Of a stretch of DNA of 64,000 bases, positions 23,241 to 36,424 are shown piece after piece (the stretch's first letter is position 1; each line of letters starts with the position of its first letter). The DNA is taken from positions 32,675,227 through 32,739,226 of the forward strand of contig OX940988.1 in assembly GCA_954871275.1 (NCBI GenBank). The letters are read 5' to 3'. The notes under the pieces are model-generated. The model was not told the DNA's origin, did no database searches, and worked only from the letters and a program-made list of their open reading frames with translations. The position numbers and the translations under genes are program-made. The DNA comes from Leptopterna dolabrata. Its lineage: Eukaryota; Arthropoda; Insecta; Hemiptera; Miridae.

Positions 23241-23560
23241 CGTTTTAGTGCGGTTGAAACCGACGTGAAAATTTCTTTCCGACAGCACACATCTCGTTCT
23301 GGTTTGGGGTCGAAAGTGATCCGCGACATGGGCTCGACCGTAGCAACCAACAGCACCAACCCGGACGCTGCCGTTAGAGACGGCCAGGAATACGATCAAA
23401 GAGAAGGTCTGGAGGATCCAGCGATGGCCTACAACCTGGCCCGGAACTCGCTGATCACAATGAAACCACTCTCATGAAAATCCGTTCAGCCGTTTGGCCC
23501 TGATGCCGCCACACACATACACACACACATGCAAACTCGCGGATTATATAACAGGATAAT
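23241..23560 (+). mobile_element. Possible non-LTR (RTE-like) 3' end
   Basis: A GC-richer stretch with an open frame ends at TGA near 23477 and is followed by AAAATCCGTTCAGCCGTTTG and an ACACACAC tail. Many insect RTE-type elements end in a similar AAATCGGTTCAGCCGTT block with a simple-repeat tail. No reverse transcriptase motif is visible, so this is tentative. Confidence 0.3.
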
Positions 23561-24417
23561 AACAGGGTAACTAGCTCAAAATTGAATTAAATTTCTAGAT
23601 ACATAATATGCGGCATTTTTCAATTGAGAAATGCCAAAAGCTCATTCGTCTGTTTTTCAAGAAGGGCAAGACGTGCCCTTGGGCGGTAAGTGATACTTTG
23701 GCTTGTCGTTAGTTAGCTATTAAAAAGGCATTTATGGAAGCTCTAAGTGGTTTTACCAGAGGGTTACTGAGTATGGTCGCGGTATGAGCACCACATTTTG
23801 ACAGAAGGCTGATAATGGAAGAAAGTGTGACCTCTATACGCTTTCCAGTGATTTAAAACAAGATGATGTAGCTCGCTACATGATTCCAAGAATCCTTACG
23901 TTTATATTACTAATACCCAACACTAATTACTTAATATTTTTCTATTACGATATCCGAATTGTTATTATTTTCACCATAAATACATTCACCAGACATCATT
24001 TATATAATACCCTGTATAATGGGCTTTGTGCGTTGTAAACAAATGAATAAATAATTATATTTATGGATATATAATTACCGACAAGTAGTACAGTATTTTT
24101 AATGTATTGGGCCTTGTGTAGTTGGACTTCTTCAAAATTTCACCAATTTTTACGAATTTCTACCACATTACCCTACATGTTTTTTTTTTTTGTTTTTTTT
24201 TTTTTACGTGATATATGTCTTTTAGGCTGGGGGTCAGTACAATTTTTGCGACAGAGGAAAAATGCGACGTTTTTTGGAACACTTCCCGGGGTGCTAGAGT
24301 GTTGCAATTTTGTATGAAGGCTCCGTTTGGAATCTAGTTGGCTGACGATCCTCGGCTTTAAGACCGGACCACTATTAAGGGTAGTTTAGAGGGAGGTTGA
24401 AATACGACAAAATGTAT
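23561..24417. other. No feature recognised
   Basis: Unassigned AT-rich sequence with a poly-T run near 24180-24205. Confidence 0.45.
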
Positions 24418-25300
24418 GACTTTGTTGCTGGTCGACCTATCGACTTGAATTTTGAACCACAGCTTCCCCAGGATGGTCTCATACGAATTTTAGAATAAGG
24501 TGGTCGTCATATCAGCTGAGTACCCTGTACAGATAACTTTGTTGCTGGTCGACCTATCGACTTGAATTTTGAACCACAGCTTCCCCAGGATGGTCTCATA
24601 CGAATTTTAGAATAAGGTGGTCGTCATATCAGCTGAGTACCCTGTACAGATAACTTTGTTGCTGGTCGACCTATCGACTTGAAATTTGAATCACAGCTTC
24701 CCCAGGATGGTCTCATACGAATTTTAGAATAAGGTGGTCGTCATATCAGCTGAGTACCCTGTACAGATAACTTTGTTGCTGGTCGGCCTATCGACTTGAA
24801 TTTTGAACCACAGCTTCCCCAGGATGGTCTCATACGAGTTTTAGAATAAGGTGGTCGTCATATCAGCTGAGTACCCTGTACAGATAACTTTGTTGCTGGT
24901 CGACCTATCGACTTGAATTTTGAAGCACAGGTTCCTTAGGATGGTGTCATACGAATTTCGGAATAAGGTGGTCGTCCGATCAGCTGATTGCCCTACAGGT
25001 AACTTTGTTGCTGGACGACATATCGACTTGAAATTTGAACCAAAGCTTCCTCAGGATGGTCCCATATGAATTTTAGAATACGAGTTTAACGTGCTTGTCA
25101 CATCAGCTGAGTGCCCTGTACAGGTAACTTTGTTGCTGTTCGGCCTATCAACTTGAAATTTGAACCACGGGTTGGGTTCCTTAGGATGGTGTCACACGAA
25201 TTTTAGATTAAGGTGGTGTCAGATCAGCTGATTGCCCTGAACAGATAACTTAGTTGCGGTTCGACCTATCGACTTCGAATTTGAACCATAGCTTCATTCG
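24418..25300 (+). repeat. 117-bp tandem array, about 7.5 units
   Basis: TTTGTTGCTGGTCGACCTAT words start at 24421, 24538, 24655, 24772, 24889, 25004, 25129 and 25250. The first four intervals are exactly 117 bp and units nearly identical. The last three are 115, 125 and 121 bp with more divergence, so homogenisation is concentrated at the left side. Confidence 0.95.
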
Positions 25301-25852
25301 AAAAGACATATCCATGATCTGAACTTTCTCCCAGTAAGGAGAAATTTGAATTATACCTGGTCGAGGGCTCAGGAGCTGAAGGTCCTTCAGCTGCGCTGAC
25401 AGATTCACAAGATAGATGCGCAAAGTGCGAATGAATGGCAGATACATGTGAACGCAAAAATGTCAGGCGTCGTTTCCTTAAATACGAAATTTCTTATTTA
25501 AATGAAAGTAGGTTTCTTAATTAGTATCGACATGACTATGTATTTTTTTGAGTACCTAATTGGAGTAGCGGTAGGCATCGATAATCAAGAAGAATTGTAT
25601 GTCCCTAGGGCAACCGTCAGCAGAAGACCAACAACCGCCGTCTGAACACTCCCTGAACCCATAAACATAAGAACGACGAAAACTGTTGAGTCCCTGAATG
25701 GATAATCCAGACTTCTCGGACAGCCACAGTTAAAATTAATAATGGGTACAATTAACAGATAAGGCTGAGTAATAATTAATTAATACCTAGGAATGTATAA
25801 TAATCATTATACACTCAGGTTAGAAGAAATGTACTAGAGAAGAAAAAAACCA
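25301..25852. other. No feature recognised
   Basis: Unassigned sequence between the tandem array and family A copy 3. Confidence 0.45.
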
Positions 25853-26724
25853 CAGTCATGCAGCATGGCTATAAGAGCGAATTTTCGAAGTTTTCGGCAT
25901 CTTCCTCCTCCGCCTAAAATTTTCTGAAAATTAATTTTCGGCCAATGTTTTCCCAACTTGATACCATATAAAATTAAAACAGGAGTAGTTTTACGCAAAG
26001 TAAAATTTGGGGTGGAAGGAGGGGGAGGGGGAAATCAAAAATGTTTTGAATACCAGAAGAGTAGGTATTGGGTACACCGTAACAAATTTTTTGTTCCATT
26101 TTTTGCCGAGTAGGTAACACCTCGGTTTGTAGATTTTCCAACGCTGAACACGATGGTGAAGTCAGAATTGCGATATCCCATTCCGTTATCAGATTAGAGC
26201 AGACGAACCAGGAAGAACATCTCAAGAAATAACCACGTTCCTTCATCTTCAAAGTGCTCCAGTTTGAGAATGGAATGAGATATCGCAATTCTGATTTCAC
26301 CATCGTGTTCAGCGTACAAAAACCTTTAAAATGAGGTGTCACTTGTCAGACTTTTTCATTTTGGGAATTTATGGGTAATTTCCCCCCCCTAAAACTCCCC
26401 CTTAGGGTGACCCGATTCTGCCCATCTTCGAACTTAGCCTGTCGATTGCCAAGACAGATTTTTCGTGCAAATTTGAACTTTTTATCTCAATTCTTTCGAG
26501 AGTTATCGTCTGGAATGACACATACATATATAAATATATATATAAATATATAAATATATAAATATATATATAAATATATATATATATACATATAATTTTT
26601 GGTGTCTTTCGGCAGGGAATTCAGGATGGTCTGAAACGGATTTTGGTATAAAAATCTTTCGGAAATTCGAGTTTTAAAAATTTTGGACCGAGAACAATAG
26701 CTTCCTTTTCTTCGAAAATTCGCT
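25853..26724 (-). mobile_element. Helentron-like family A, copy 3 (diverged)
   Basis: In reverse orientation: hairpin CAGTCATGCAGCATGGC at the 3' end (about 25853), subterminal AGCGAATTTTCGAAG at 25876-25890 mirrored by CTTCGAAAATTCGCT at 26710-26724. The interior shares the CTTCGAACTTAGCCTGTCGA and TCTCAATTCTTTCGAGAG blocks and the TA-rich microsatellite (26521-26595) with 42240-42400. Instead of a tandem array, it has the satellite unit as a palindrome at about 26145-26316. Confidence 0.7.
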
Positions 26725-28151
26725 AAAAACGTGTAAATCGAATGATTTTCTACTGGCAATGCGAATCATACATGTAGGTAGAGAAGTTTTGAAATAGTGT
26801 AAAAGCGTCAATACGATGACGAATTCAACGGTCAACTAATTCTTTCCGGAATAACGCGCCGATTCGACTATAATAATATTTATTCTACTTACGTATCAAA
26901 ATTTCAGCTCGTCATTTTCCCGGCAGTAAAGCGTTAGATTTATTATACTTGGGTACTACATCTCGTAGGTGGGTACCCATTTCAATGATGAGACAGCTCT
27001 GATAGGCCTCTCTTTCTATCGAAGATCTCAAGAAACAGAACAAAATCGAATTCCTTTAATAGGTGGTACTAAACCGACAGTTTTGCAGTGTAGGTACATA
27101 CATTAAACGATGAATCGATACTACCCACAGTAGAAATGAAGTTGGTATATCCGATAATTTGTAACGTTGAAGTATATAGAGTTGATGTTGAAGGAAAAGT
27201 GGTATTAATGTGAACAATATATTCAATGTTACGATTGAAGCTTCCAAATACAAACCACAAGATAAAACAATTATTTTAAAAAACCCCACAGTGAGCCAAT
27301 TTAGTAGAGCCAGCCGGCCAGGTGAGTGACGCTAGAAAATTCAAGGACGCTTTTAGATGGGAAGGTGATTTTAATGGGTATTAATATTTGCATTATATCG
27401 TTCGGGAAGAAGATGAACACGGTTGGTTTTTTCGCTAAATGTTGTAGACCTGCCTAACTACTAATTAACCAACGGAAGTAACAGAACTCGATTACATCCA
27501 GGATTTTAGTGATTTTGTAGTAGATATTTGGTTAGTAGTTGAATCCTCAACGACAAACGCGCTGTCACTGCGAGAGTGATAAAAAAATACAAATTAATAG
27601 GCAATAATAAAAAATTAAAGTTAAAATAAATCAAACAATAGGTGATAAATGAAAATAAATGATGAATCGACTACATCAAAGATTTTAGTCGCTTTGCGAT
27701 ATATTTTGGTTAGTAAATGAATTCTTATCGACAAACATGGTTTCACTGCGGGAGTGATAGAAGCCTCGACAGATAGTTTAGTTCAGCAGTAAAGGGTGAG
27801 TTGTGAGTTTAACGAACCCTAGATGAGATATTTTTATAACAGGCGTTTAGTTTAGCAGTAAAGGGTGAATTTTATTTACGAACCCTAGATGAGACTTTTT
27901 ATACCTAGGGTCCATTGTAATTTGTATAATAAATGCCAGAAAACCGTGGGAATATTTGCTCAAAACGGAAATTTCTTATGGGCTGGGTTTTCTTTCAACA
28001 CCGGACCATAACGGCCTCCGACGGCAAAGATGGCCGAGAGGACAGCAAAGCATACGAGTACTTATAAACTGCTAGGTATCCGTCTCTTGCCAATCTAAGT
28101 TGTAAGTTAGTACAGCTTCAATTTCCTAATCCGAGTCTCAAACTGTGCAAA
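26725..28151. other. Low-copy sequence with two local duplications
   Basis: A block around GATTTTAGT...GACAAAC...GAGTGATA occurs at about 27500 and 27680. GCAGTAAAGGGTGA...AACGAACCCTAGATGAGA occurs at about 27785 and 27855. No gene recognised. Confidence 0.5.
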
Positions 28152-28844
28152 AAAAAACGCTACAAAGTCCTTGTCAAATAAGTTTATCATTCTATTGGAC
28201 ACACCTACAGAAATGTTGGCTGTTCATTTATTGTTTCTTTCATGTGAAATAATAATCGAAATAGCTATTTCTGATGGTTTCCACCAATTTTGGCCCCCAA
28301 AACAGGAATTAGGTAGGCTCCTTTTTTTTTCTTCCAATTACCTATCTTTGATCATTGGTAGTGCCATTTAATCGTCTTGATCCACGTGTTGACACTTTTT
28401 CTAGTGTTATTATACAAACTGATGGTGATTTCAGACGATTTCCCTGGTTTTTGACTCATAAAAAAATCAATTTTGGTAGAACCTCAATTTTCCACTCTGG
28501 TCAAAATCGACTTCATATTCGGTCTTCTCGTCCCCAAAAACATGGAAAACGATACCTCAAAAGCTCATGTAACTAACACGTTACTAATACACGAAAAGTA
28601 CCTATTTTTATACACATTTTCACTCATAACACCCCTGAGTATATTCCGATCGGGCTGCCAAGTTACGGGGCACAAAGGGCCCAAGTGGACAATGTGTGCG
28701 AAAGAAGAATTTTTTTAGACCGAAAATGAAGTAGTTAAGCGTGATGACGCACCTTGAAACGTAAAATAAAAATTTTTGAGGGGGTGTTATAAAAAATTGT
28801 TTGCTGTATAGGTGTGTATTATTCGTAGAATAATAAACCAAAAG
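28152..28844 (+). mobile_element. Family D element, copy 3
   Basis: Complete ends: AAACGCTACAAAGTCCTTG at the left and TAGGTGTGTATTATTCGTAG-AATAATAAACC at the right. Internal D blocks in normal order. Confidence 0.8.
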
Positions 28845-30005
28845 AGACAAACGCTTTCGGAGGAGGTGGCAATCGAACTCGAACGGAAATATCGATTGCT
28901 CCTAAGCAGTATTTATTAGGTACCTCCCCAATCGCAGAACGTATTGCCCAATGAGGGAGCTAAAATCTTTTTGTACGAAAACCGTGAGAACGTCAGTCCA
29001 AAATGGAACGCCTCCGTCTGGCGGACGTATTGCAAGGCATCTGCTGCTAACCACAGTGGCCTACTGTAACTGGTCGAAGTTGTAAGAACGATCGAAATTT
29101 CTGTAAGAAAGCATACAAAACGGCCGAGGAACGAGACGAAAAGACGGGATTTACCTTTGGAGAAAGAGGTAATCGAACTCTGTCTGGAAGACGGTCGAAT
29201 CAAGACCCGAGAGGGGATCCGATCCTAAATCGTTTTTTCCAAAGCATAGCCACCCTTCAGTGCAGCCTGCGCTCACAGTCTCAGCAGGTTGCCCATAGCT
29301 GGTGATGGTCATCACACACTGCTGATGTTTCACTGATTCCCTATCACACTGGGAAGGTGATTATTTCAATTTGGATAAAAAACAACACCTCGAAACTCCT
29401 ACAGACGCACTGAAAAATACACTTCACTCGAAGAACCGGTGTGGGTGCGCAAAATCTCGGGAAAACGCGGCGGTAGGCCAGTCGGGATTTTTTTCTGCAC
29501 AACGCGGGAGCGAATCCTGTTGAGCCCTGGACAACCCTCAGAGAAATTGGTTCACTGGAACTGCATTTTTAAAAAAAAAAAATTCAGAATCTGAACGGTT
29601 TCCGCCGAGACGCGACCCCAACGAAGCTCGAGCGACCACTGAAATTCGTTTTTGTGCTCAACATCCCCCTCCACTATTCCCGTCCTGTCCTTAGCCTTCC
29701 CACGTTCCGAAGCTTTACAACTTCCCCTCCAGTTTCCCCTTAACCTTGGGGCGGCCGGACGGTGGCGCTCCGGGCGGCGGAGAACTGTACCAGGGGTTAC
29801 TCTACATTTGCCCTTGGGTGTTTCCTCGTCGCCCCCCCAGTTGCTCTCTCCGGCTCGGGAGGACCATGAAAAACACGTGGATTATGCAACTCTTTGTTTT
29901 GGGGGAAGGAAAGGCATCTCCTCCTGTACCTTCACGAGAAAAAACCCCATCACCGAAATTCACCCCGAAAAAACCTTCTTGGGGTGTTTTTTTTCCCCGG
30001 CTGCC
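28845..30005. other. Mixed sequence, no gene recognised
   Basis: GGCAATCGAACTC and GGTAATCGAACTC flank about 300 bp as an imperfect direct repeat. From about 29640 the sequence becomes GC-richer with open frames on several registers but no recognisable domain. Confidence 0.45.
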
Positions 30006-30133
30006 ATCGATCCTAAGGGTATTTTTCTTGATGGGATTCTGGGCTTTTGGGAACGGAAAACCGTTTGGATGCGACGGGTGAACATGGAGGAAATTACTGG
30101 GGTTTCGCTATCGATCTCTCCAGGCAAAACATA
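30006..30133 (+). repeat. Family J repeat, copy 1
   Basis: Matches the reverse complement of 37883-38001: ATCGATCCTA, GGTATTTTTCTT, CGTTTGGATGCGACGGG and GGGGTTTCGCTATCGATCTC in the same order. It could be exon-derived or transposon sequence; reading frames do not agree clearly between copies. Confidence 0.7.
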
Positions 30134-30429
30134 AATAACTGGAGTTGCTCGTCCATTTCACAGTACGGAGGATACTGGTCGACAGCTATTACTCATCAGG
30201 TGATATCTGGAGCCAATGTTCGTCCCATAATGGTACACACACGTATAGATCATCCTTATCAAGTAGTAAACACAAGAAATTAGAACCACAGGTTACTTAT
30301 ATTAGTTTGCCTCTGGTACGTACCAGGTAGGTAGTAGCAGGACCAAAAGGAAAATATTTTGCTTCCTTTTTGCCGTATATTCGTGCAGGAAGTCAAAAGA
30401 CAACTACAGTGCCCTCCAAAATCAAAATT

Positions 30430-31190
30430 TCCACTTGCTTTTGGTTTATTATTCTCAATAATAAACCTTTGGACCCCCCCCCCCCCCCCCCCAAGTTCTC
30501 CGTTTCAAGGTACGTAGAATCCGATAATGGAATTAAAAAAATTTTCTGTCCGTACTTCGCCCTTTTCTTAGTTACCATGAACCAAAATTAATGAAATTTG
30601 GTTATATGTCCCGTTTGGGGTCTAGCTGGTCCGCGAAGCTCGGCGTTACTGTCAGTCATCCCTAAGGGCTCCAGTACTCGGTTTAGGGCTTTCCTGGGGA
30701 GGAGCTGGAGGGTAGGTATCGACCACAGAAGGAATTGACCAGCAGGTATTGACTACGCAAAAGGGGCATCTATACAGGTAAATAATAAACCGTTCTGCAA
30801 TAATTTGCAGCGTTTTTTCACGTCAAAGCTTTCTGAACAATTTTGAAAATTTTCACTTGCTTCTGGTTGGTTTGGAATCGAGCATGAAAACAAAGGAAGC
30901 TACCCCCCCTCGGTCACCGTTTCCAGGTATGTAGAATCCGAAAATGGAATTTAAAAAATTTCTGTCCATCCACCGTACGCCGTACTTTGTACTTGTACAA
31001 ACTGAAATTTGGTTTGTAGGTCCCGTCTGGGGTGTAGTAGGTCATCTCTAAGGGCTCCAGTTCTTGGTTTAGGGCTTTCTTGGGGGGAGCTGGAGGGTAG
31101 GTATTGACCACAGAAAACAGTGAGCTACGCAAAAGGGACATCTATGCAGGTAAATAATAAACCGTTGCGTATTAATTTGCAGCGTTTTTG
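30430..31190 (-). repeat. Two reverse-oriented C/G elements in a row
   Basis: Begins TTTGGTTTATTATTCTCAAT-AATAAACCTTTGG (C end), with a long C run at about 30474-30492. GTTTCAAGGTACGTAGAATC and the G part AATAATAAACCGTTCTGC follow near 30780. A second similar unit ends at about 31170. Each finishes in TTTGCAGCGTTTTT. Confidence 0.7.
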
Positions 31191-31569
31191 CATTGCAAAG
31201 CTTCCTGAACAATTCTGGTTTCGTATCAGTGGTCACTTCCTTGTCCCGGGCAATACTTAAGAAATTATTGTCCGATTTTGCTGGTTATTTTTACAAATAC
31301 TGGTTTGGTTGGGCATATCCAGGTAGGCACTGGACGAACTGCATCTTGACGATTAGTCGAGGGATTTTGGACGTCATGGCGCGACAAAATGTTAGCTAAA
31401 GCCCTTGAATCGAGTAGCCGCATAATTATATTTACAGCTGAACGTGTATGCTACGCCAGCCGGCCTACGAGCTGGAATGTCAGAAAATACCACAGAGGTC
31501 TGCCATCTAGAAATTTTAAAGGGACCTTAAACGCTATTTTTCGGTAGAACAAAGGTTTATTATTTTAAA
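31191..31569. other. No feature recognised
   Basis: Unassigned sequence. Confidence 0.4.
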
Positions 31570-32490
31570 AACGTCCTCCAATTCGAGTAGGCAGTATAGC
31601 TTCCTCACTTGAATCACCACGATGAACGTATAGAATAGTTGGGTAGGTTCATTCAGTGGGCAGGTGAAGCATCCATGCAAGGGTTACTGACTAAACGAAT
31701 CAGGTCACATAGACTAACAGAATTAGTTGGGTAGTTCCCGTCAGAGGATAGGATGGAAAACGGACAAACACTACAAGTGTTTTTCGTTTGCGCATGCGCA
31801 GAGGAAAGCGTCTGAGCTTGATTGAATGCATGTGAGACTATCCAAAACCTCACTCTGTCTTCCAAATTTCACCGCTTTACGATGATTTGCAGGGTAGTTA
31901 TGCGCATGCGCAGCCGAAACCTACGGTACGATTTCAATGATTTTGATATGGGGCCATGTGCGATCCAACCCACGTGTACCCTCAAAAGTTCAGCTCTCTA
32001 TGACTAGTTTTCGCATTGTTAGAAGCGTTACAAGAAAATGGTGTACATTTCATGTTCGCGCATGCGCAGACGAAAGTTACAGTACGATTTCAATGAAATT
32101 CATGTGGAACTATTAAAGTATTATTCCTGATCGACCCTCCAGTTTAAACTAATTTCAACGACATTTAGGGTAGTAATGGGCGTGTTTCACGTTTGCGCAC
32201 GCGCAGACGAAAGCTACATTACATTTTCAATGATTTTGGTGAGGGATCATCTGTGACCCAACCCACACCCATCCTTAAAATTTCAGCCCATTTCGAAAAC
32301 TGTTTCGGGTAATTATGGGCGTCACAAGGAATTGACCACAGACACACAGACGGACGGATAGACAGACACGGAACCAAAAATGTTCCTTAGTGTCTGAAAC
32401 GTAAAATTCGAAAGGACATTTTCATTTTTTCGACTCTAGCACGAATACAATGCTTCTCTACCTTCCGTAGTGAGGATGCAACTAACAGTG
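31570..32490 (+). repeat. Family B repeat, copy 3 (long form)
   Basis: Starts CCAATTCGAGTAGGCAGTAT, contains four GCGCATGCGCAGA-like motifs, and ends CTACCTTCCGTAGTGAGGA. Confidence 0.85.
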
Positions 32491-33070
32491 AACAAACATT
32501 AATTCCTGCAGAATCAAATTTTTGAGAGTTATTTCTCAAATTGCATCATCCAATATGACTCCCGCTGCTTGGAATTATATCCTCTAAAAAGGTGCTGCCC
32601 ACGTATAAACACCAGGTGGCTCAGGGGCCTGACCATTTTGTAGAATTTTCGGGGCCGATGACTGATTCGAATTCGGAGTAACAGTTGACTCGGATGAGGC
32701 GAAGCGAATCTGTTCGGACACGGTCTTGGGCCCCGGGTGAAGGTAACCGAGTGAAGGAAGACGAGGAGTAAACCGGAGAGACCCAACCAGGTCCTAATCG
32801 CCGAACGGTGACGGGACGAGAGCAACGGAATCGGAGGAAATCGGTTTGTAGAATTGACAGAAACAAATCCTACGATTCGACAACTGTTGTTGAGATTGTT
32901 GGCCAATTACCACCAAATAACGTTCTTATGCTCCGAAAGAAATGCAGCTTTAAGGGAAGCAGATTCCGTGAAACGGCGAAAACGCTTTCTTCTGAACCTG
33001 GATTTCTACTCTGGACCCAGGCAAATCCCTGCTTACCAAGAAATGAGCCAATACGGAATCTATTAGGCTT
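32491..33070. other. GC-richer unassigned block
   Basis: From 32600 to 32830 GC is clearly above the surroundings. Open frames exist on both strands without a recognised domain. It may be an old element or exon. Confidence 0.4.
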
Positions 33071-33934
33071 TGTGACAGAGTGTGACAGTGGGGGTGGACC
33101 CTCGAGTCCACCTCCTAGACTAGCGAGATTATCACCGGTTAAGAAGGGATATCGATTAGATTAAGAAGGGAAGCATAGTCGATATAGGCTTCCCCAAACG
33201 ACCCCGTCTCCACCGGAAGAAAAAATAGCTCGAGACCAGCCACAATGTTACACTCCTCCCCACATGACATACTTCTGGGTAGCAGAAGTATGAGAAGGAA
33301 AAGGGGGAATGAAAAGTAGTATGAAGTTCTGGTTCATGAAACGGCATCTGAACAACTTCAAGGTGATTAACCTCCATCGTAATGGTACTAACTCATTAAT
33401 ATTTTACTGGTGGAGAACAAAGCTCCTACATACGTGTATTGGCGGATAATGTTGTCCAGTGAATTGTGCTCATCTGGGCAACCTCTAGGTGATCAACCTC
33501 CATCGTTGGGATGGATCAACTATTGGGACTTGCCAACTGCGGGACATGGCATCAATCGCCTTCTAATGAGCTCAGTATATTTTAATTATACTGACACTCT
33601 AAAGGGTGGAAAGGGGGTGAAGAAGCCAATAGATGTATGTATTATCAAAGGGACAGGTTGTTGGTAAAGGAATCCTTCTGAGAAACCTTTGGGCTTATCC
33701 TTCTGGTAAGCCCACAAAAAGTGGACGGATTATGGTGAAGTGCTCAGCGCATACGACCGAACCACGCCCTGCTACCATGTGACAGAGTGTGACAGTGGGG
33801 GTGGACCATCGAGAGTCCCCCTCCTAGACCAGCGAGACTATCACCGGTTAAGAAGGTATATCGATTAGGCTTCCGCCAAGCGACCTCGTCTCCACCGAAA
33901 GAAAAAATGTATCGAGAACAGCCACACTGTTACA
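33071..33934 (+). mobile_element. TRIM-like element with short LTR-like repeats
   Basis: A direct repeat begins TGTGACAGAGTGTGACAGTG at 33071 and again at 33778. Each ends in TGTTACA (33252 and 33934), giving TG...CA termini with inverted TGTGACA/TGTTACA. The repeats are 182 and 157 bp, the right one lacking an internal GATTAAGAAGGG duplication. The interior of about 525 bp has no coding domain. Size and layout fit a terminal-repeat retrotransposon in miniature. No target duplication or convincing primer-binding site seen. Confidence 0.5.
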
Positions 33935-36318
33935 GAGTTCAAATGAATTTATAAAAAATCTCCCCATTTGCTGATCCAAGATGATAGACATTTCAAAATA
34001 TGACAGTAAATACATACAACATTTGGCTTGAAAATTGATTATTTGCAGAGGATTGAAAAATCATAAAATATTATGGTTTCAGCTCAGCATGTAAAATGTT
34101 GATCAAATTGGATTTTAAAAAATTTGAAATTTTAATTTCAATGCAAGAGAGCATTTTTGCCTTCTGTACTGTGTTTTAGGTATATGATGGCGATCTGCTA
34201 TTCTATTCGCTGGTGGGCTCCGTGACAATTGAAATCTGGGAATCTGTGAAAATGGTTAGGTAAATATTTCATTTGACTGAAATAAATCGGTAACATCTAT
34301 TTCGTGATTTATACCAATATTCGCATTAATAACTCGTACTTAGGGCATTCTCTCACTAGTCGAGTATAGTTGTGCGTTCAAGTGACTGGGCCAAAACATA
34401 TGACCTGGGGAGGGTATGATTTTCGGGTAGGTAACAGTGGAGTCCGTCCAGTTCAGTTGATGGTTTCGCATGAAAAGCGGGCTCGAGTAAATTGGAATCT
34501 AATGATTGCGATTAACGTTGACGTAATAGGTAGTTTTGGTGAGTACAGACTGAGTCGTTTCTTAACAAAACATCGAACCCCGGTGTTCGATTCAGGTATT
34601 CATTATCGCTGGCGACGTGATCGATCGCAGCACCAAACTGATCGTTGATTACTGTGGGTTTTCCCTGTTGTATAGTCCGAATGAAATCGTACACTGCCTC
34701 TACTCCCTTTGAAAGTGAATCACCCTCGATCCTTTTGTCCGGGGAAGACCACTAGGAAAACTGAATCGAACTGCGGGACCTTCCTTTGTACGTTCTCGAC
34801 CACCGTCCGCGCAGTCCGCCAAAACCCAGTGGACAAAAGGCCGGCGACATGTGTGCGAAAATCCCCTGCGCTCGCCCCGAACTGCCTTCTTTGCATAATG
34901 AAATCAACCCTTCACTATCCCTAACAATGGCCCTACTTACATACTACCCCTCTATCTATATGCCCCACTAGCTTAATAAACAATATCGATTTTTTTTTCC
35001 TGTTTCAAAAGGGCTCTCGTAGAGTCCCTTCATCTTCCTCGCCTGTTGTTGGACAGTATTGATCCGGTGCGGGGGCGTTGCCGTCGATGGGGATCTTTAA
35101 AATTAACTGGAGGGTCTTCTTTTCGGTCTCAGGATCGTTTCGTGACTGCTTGGTCCCCCACAAAACCTTTTGTACAATGCACAAAGGATGCCAATTGGTA
35201 TTTTCTGTACAAAACTAGGTGACTCCACCATTATAGGATACTAGCTGAATTACCGATGCGTTGCACGGTGAACAGGCAGAACTCCAATGCTAGTATTAAT
35301 GTGTCACCTACCCACCAGGGGAACATTTCCTACATCCTCTTACGGACGAACGGTTCATCGCACAGAAATCGTTTTGGTGTCGTTGGTATCAGCAAGAAAA
35401 TCTCTTTCAATCAAATCCTGCTTCCAAAAGTTATACAGCATACGTCACGCCCTTAGTTACAGGGAAGTGTATAAACATTCAGGACCACCGAGCTTACGAT
35501 GAAGAAGCCGAATTTGGAAAACATTAATGTAGCCTACGTTACCCGCCGGTGTTAGAAGAGCACGCCGGAAAAAATTTCAGTCGTTTGAGGATGGTTTCAT
35601 ACAACCATGCTGTACAGTTTAATAAACACACTATCATCTCATTATTATTAATAAACACATCTTCTTCTTATTAGCTGTAACATCCTCAAGAAAACAGTAG
35701 AGAGTTATGAAATCTCCAGACCGAAGACGTATACTTCCTACTGACGCCACCATTACGGGCACCAGCAGCGCTGCAGATGCAGTATTGTCCACGACGCCAA
35801 ATCCGGTACCGTTCCTTGTCACAGTGTTGGCACAAACATGTATACATTCAAATCAATTACCCGTGGTCTCACAAACAGGTAGACCATCAGAATTTCAAGC
35901 CGTGGGACCCGTAATTAGCGGTGTAATTTGGCGGCGCCGTCTTTACTTTTAACGACCAACGAATGGCCTTTTCAAATCGGCAATTTAACGCCGTGGAAAA
36001 CTTCTGTTAATCAATTCCAAAGCGAGGTTGATGGACTGACTTTTACGTGAGTGAGTGAAATGTAGATAATTCGGACAATGACGTAACTAAGTATATCGCG
36101 TAATACAAATAAAGTTAGTGGCTCGTTTTGAATGATACTGCGTCGTTCCTCAATCCCCGACTGAGTCAATAATTTCATCAATCAGACGATTTGAGAGATA
36201 CCCACTTCAGGAGACAAGAGCTCCCCCCCCCCCCCCCCCCCCCAAGATGTTCTCTAAAAACCACCAATTCCTGAATAGCAATGCATTCATCGTTTCAGTG
36301 GCTGAAAGTATACTATGT
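33935..36318. other. Mostly unassigned; a possible minus-strand exon and a repeat-like segment
   Basis: On the minus strand an acceptor-like TTTCCTAG precedes an open stretch (about 34735 down to 34512) whose peptide includes GKPTVINDQFGAAIDHVA; product unknown. At about 35237 ACTAGCTGAATTACCGATGC begins a segment resembling insect retroposon starts. A long C run is at about 36223-36243. Confidence 0.3.
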
Positions 36319-36372
36319 AAAAAACGAGAGGATAAAAATAGAATAGTCTATTTCCACGCAAACTAACAAAAC

Positions 36373-36410
36373 TGTAGACCGGTTTCGGTTGTTAAACCAT
36401 CATCAGTACA
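36373..36410 (-). ncRNA. Hammerhead ribozyme-like motif (left arm)
   Basis: On the minus strand: stem I TGTA/TACA, CTGATGA, extra T, stem II GGTT/AACC, GAAA, self-complementary CCGG as stem III, then TC. Confidence 0.7.
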
Positions 36411-36424
36411 CAATAGGCGTGTTG

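Noticed and set aside
26487..26759. Protein with repeated Ile-Tyr residues
   Set aside because: Translation of the TA-rich microsatellite in family A.
29652..30134. 160-residue protein on the + strand
   Set aside because: Two frames are open together in a GC-rich stretch; part is repeat J, and no domain is seen.
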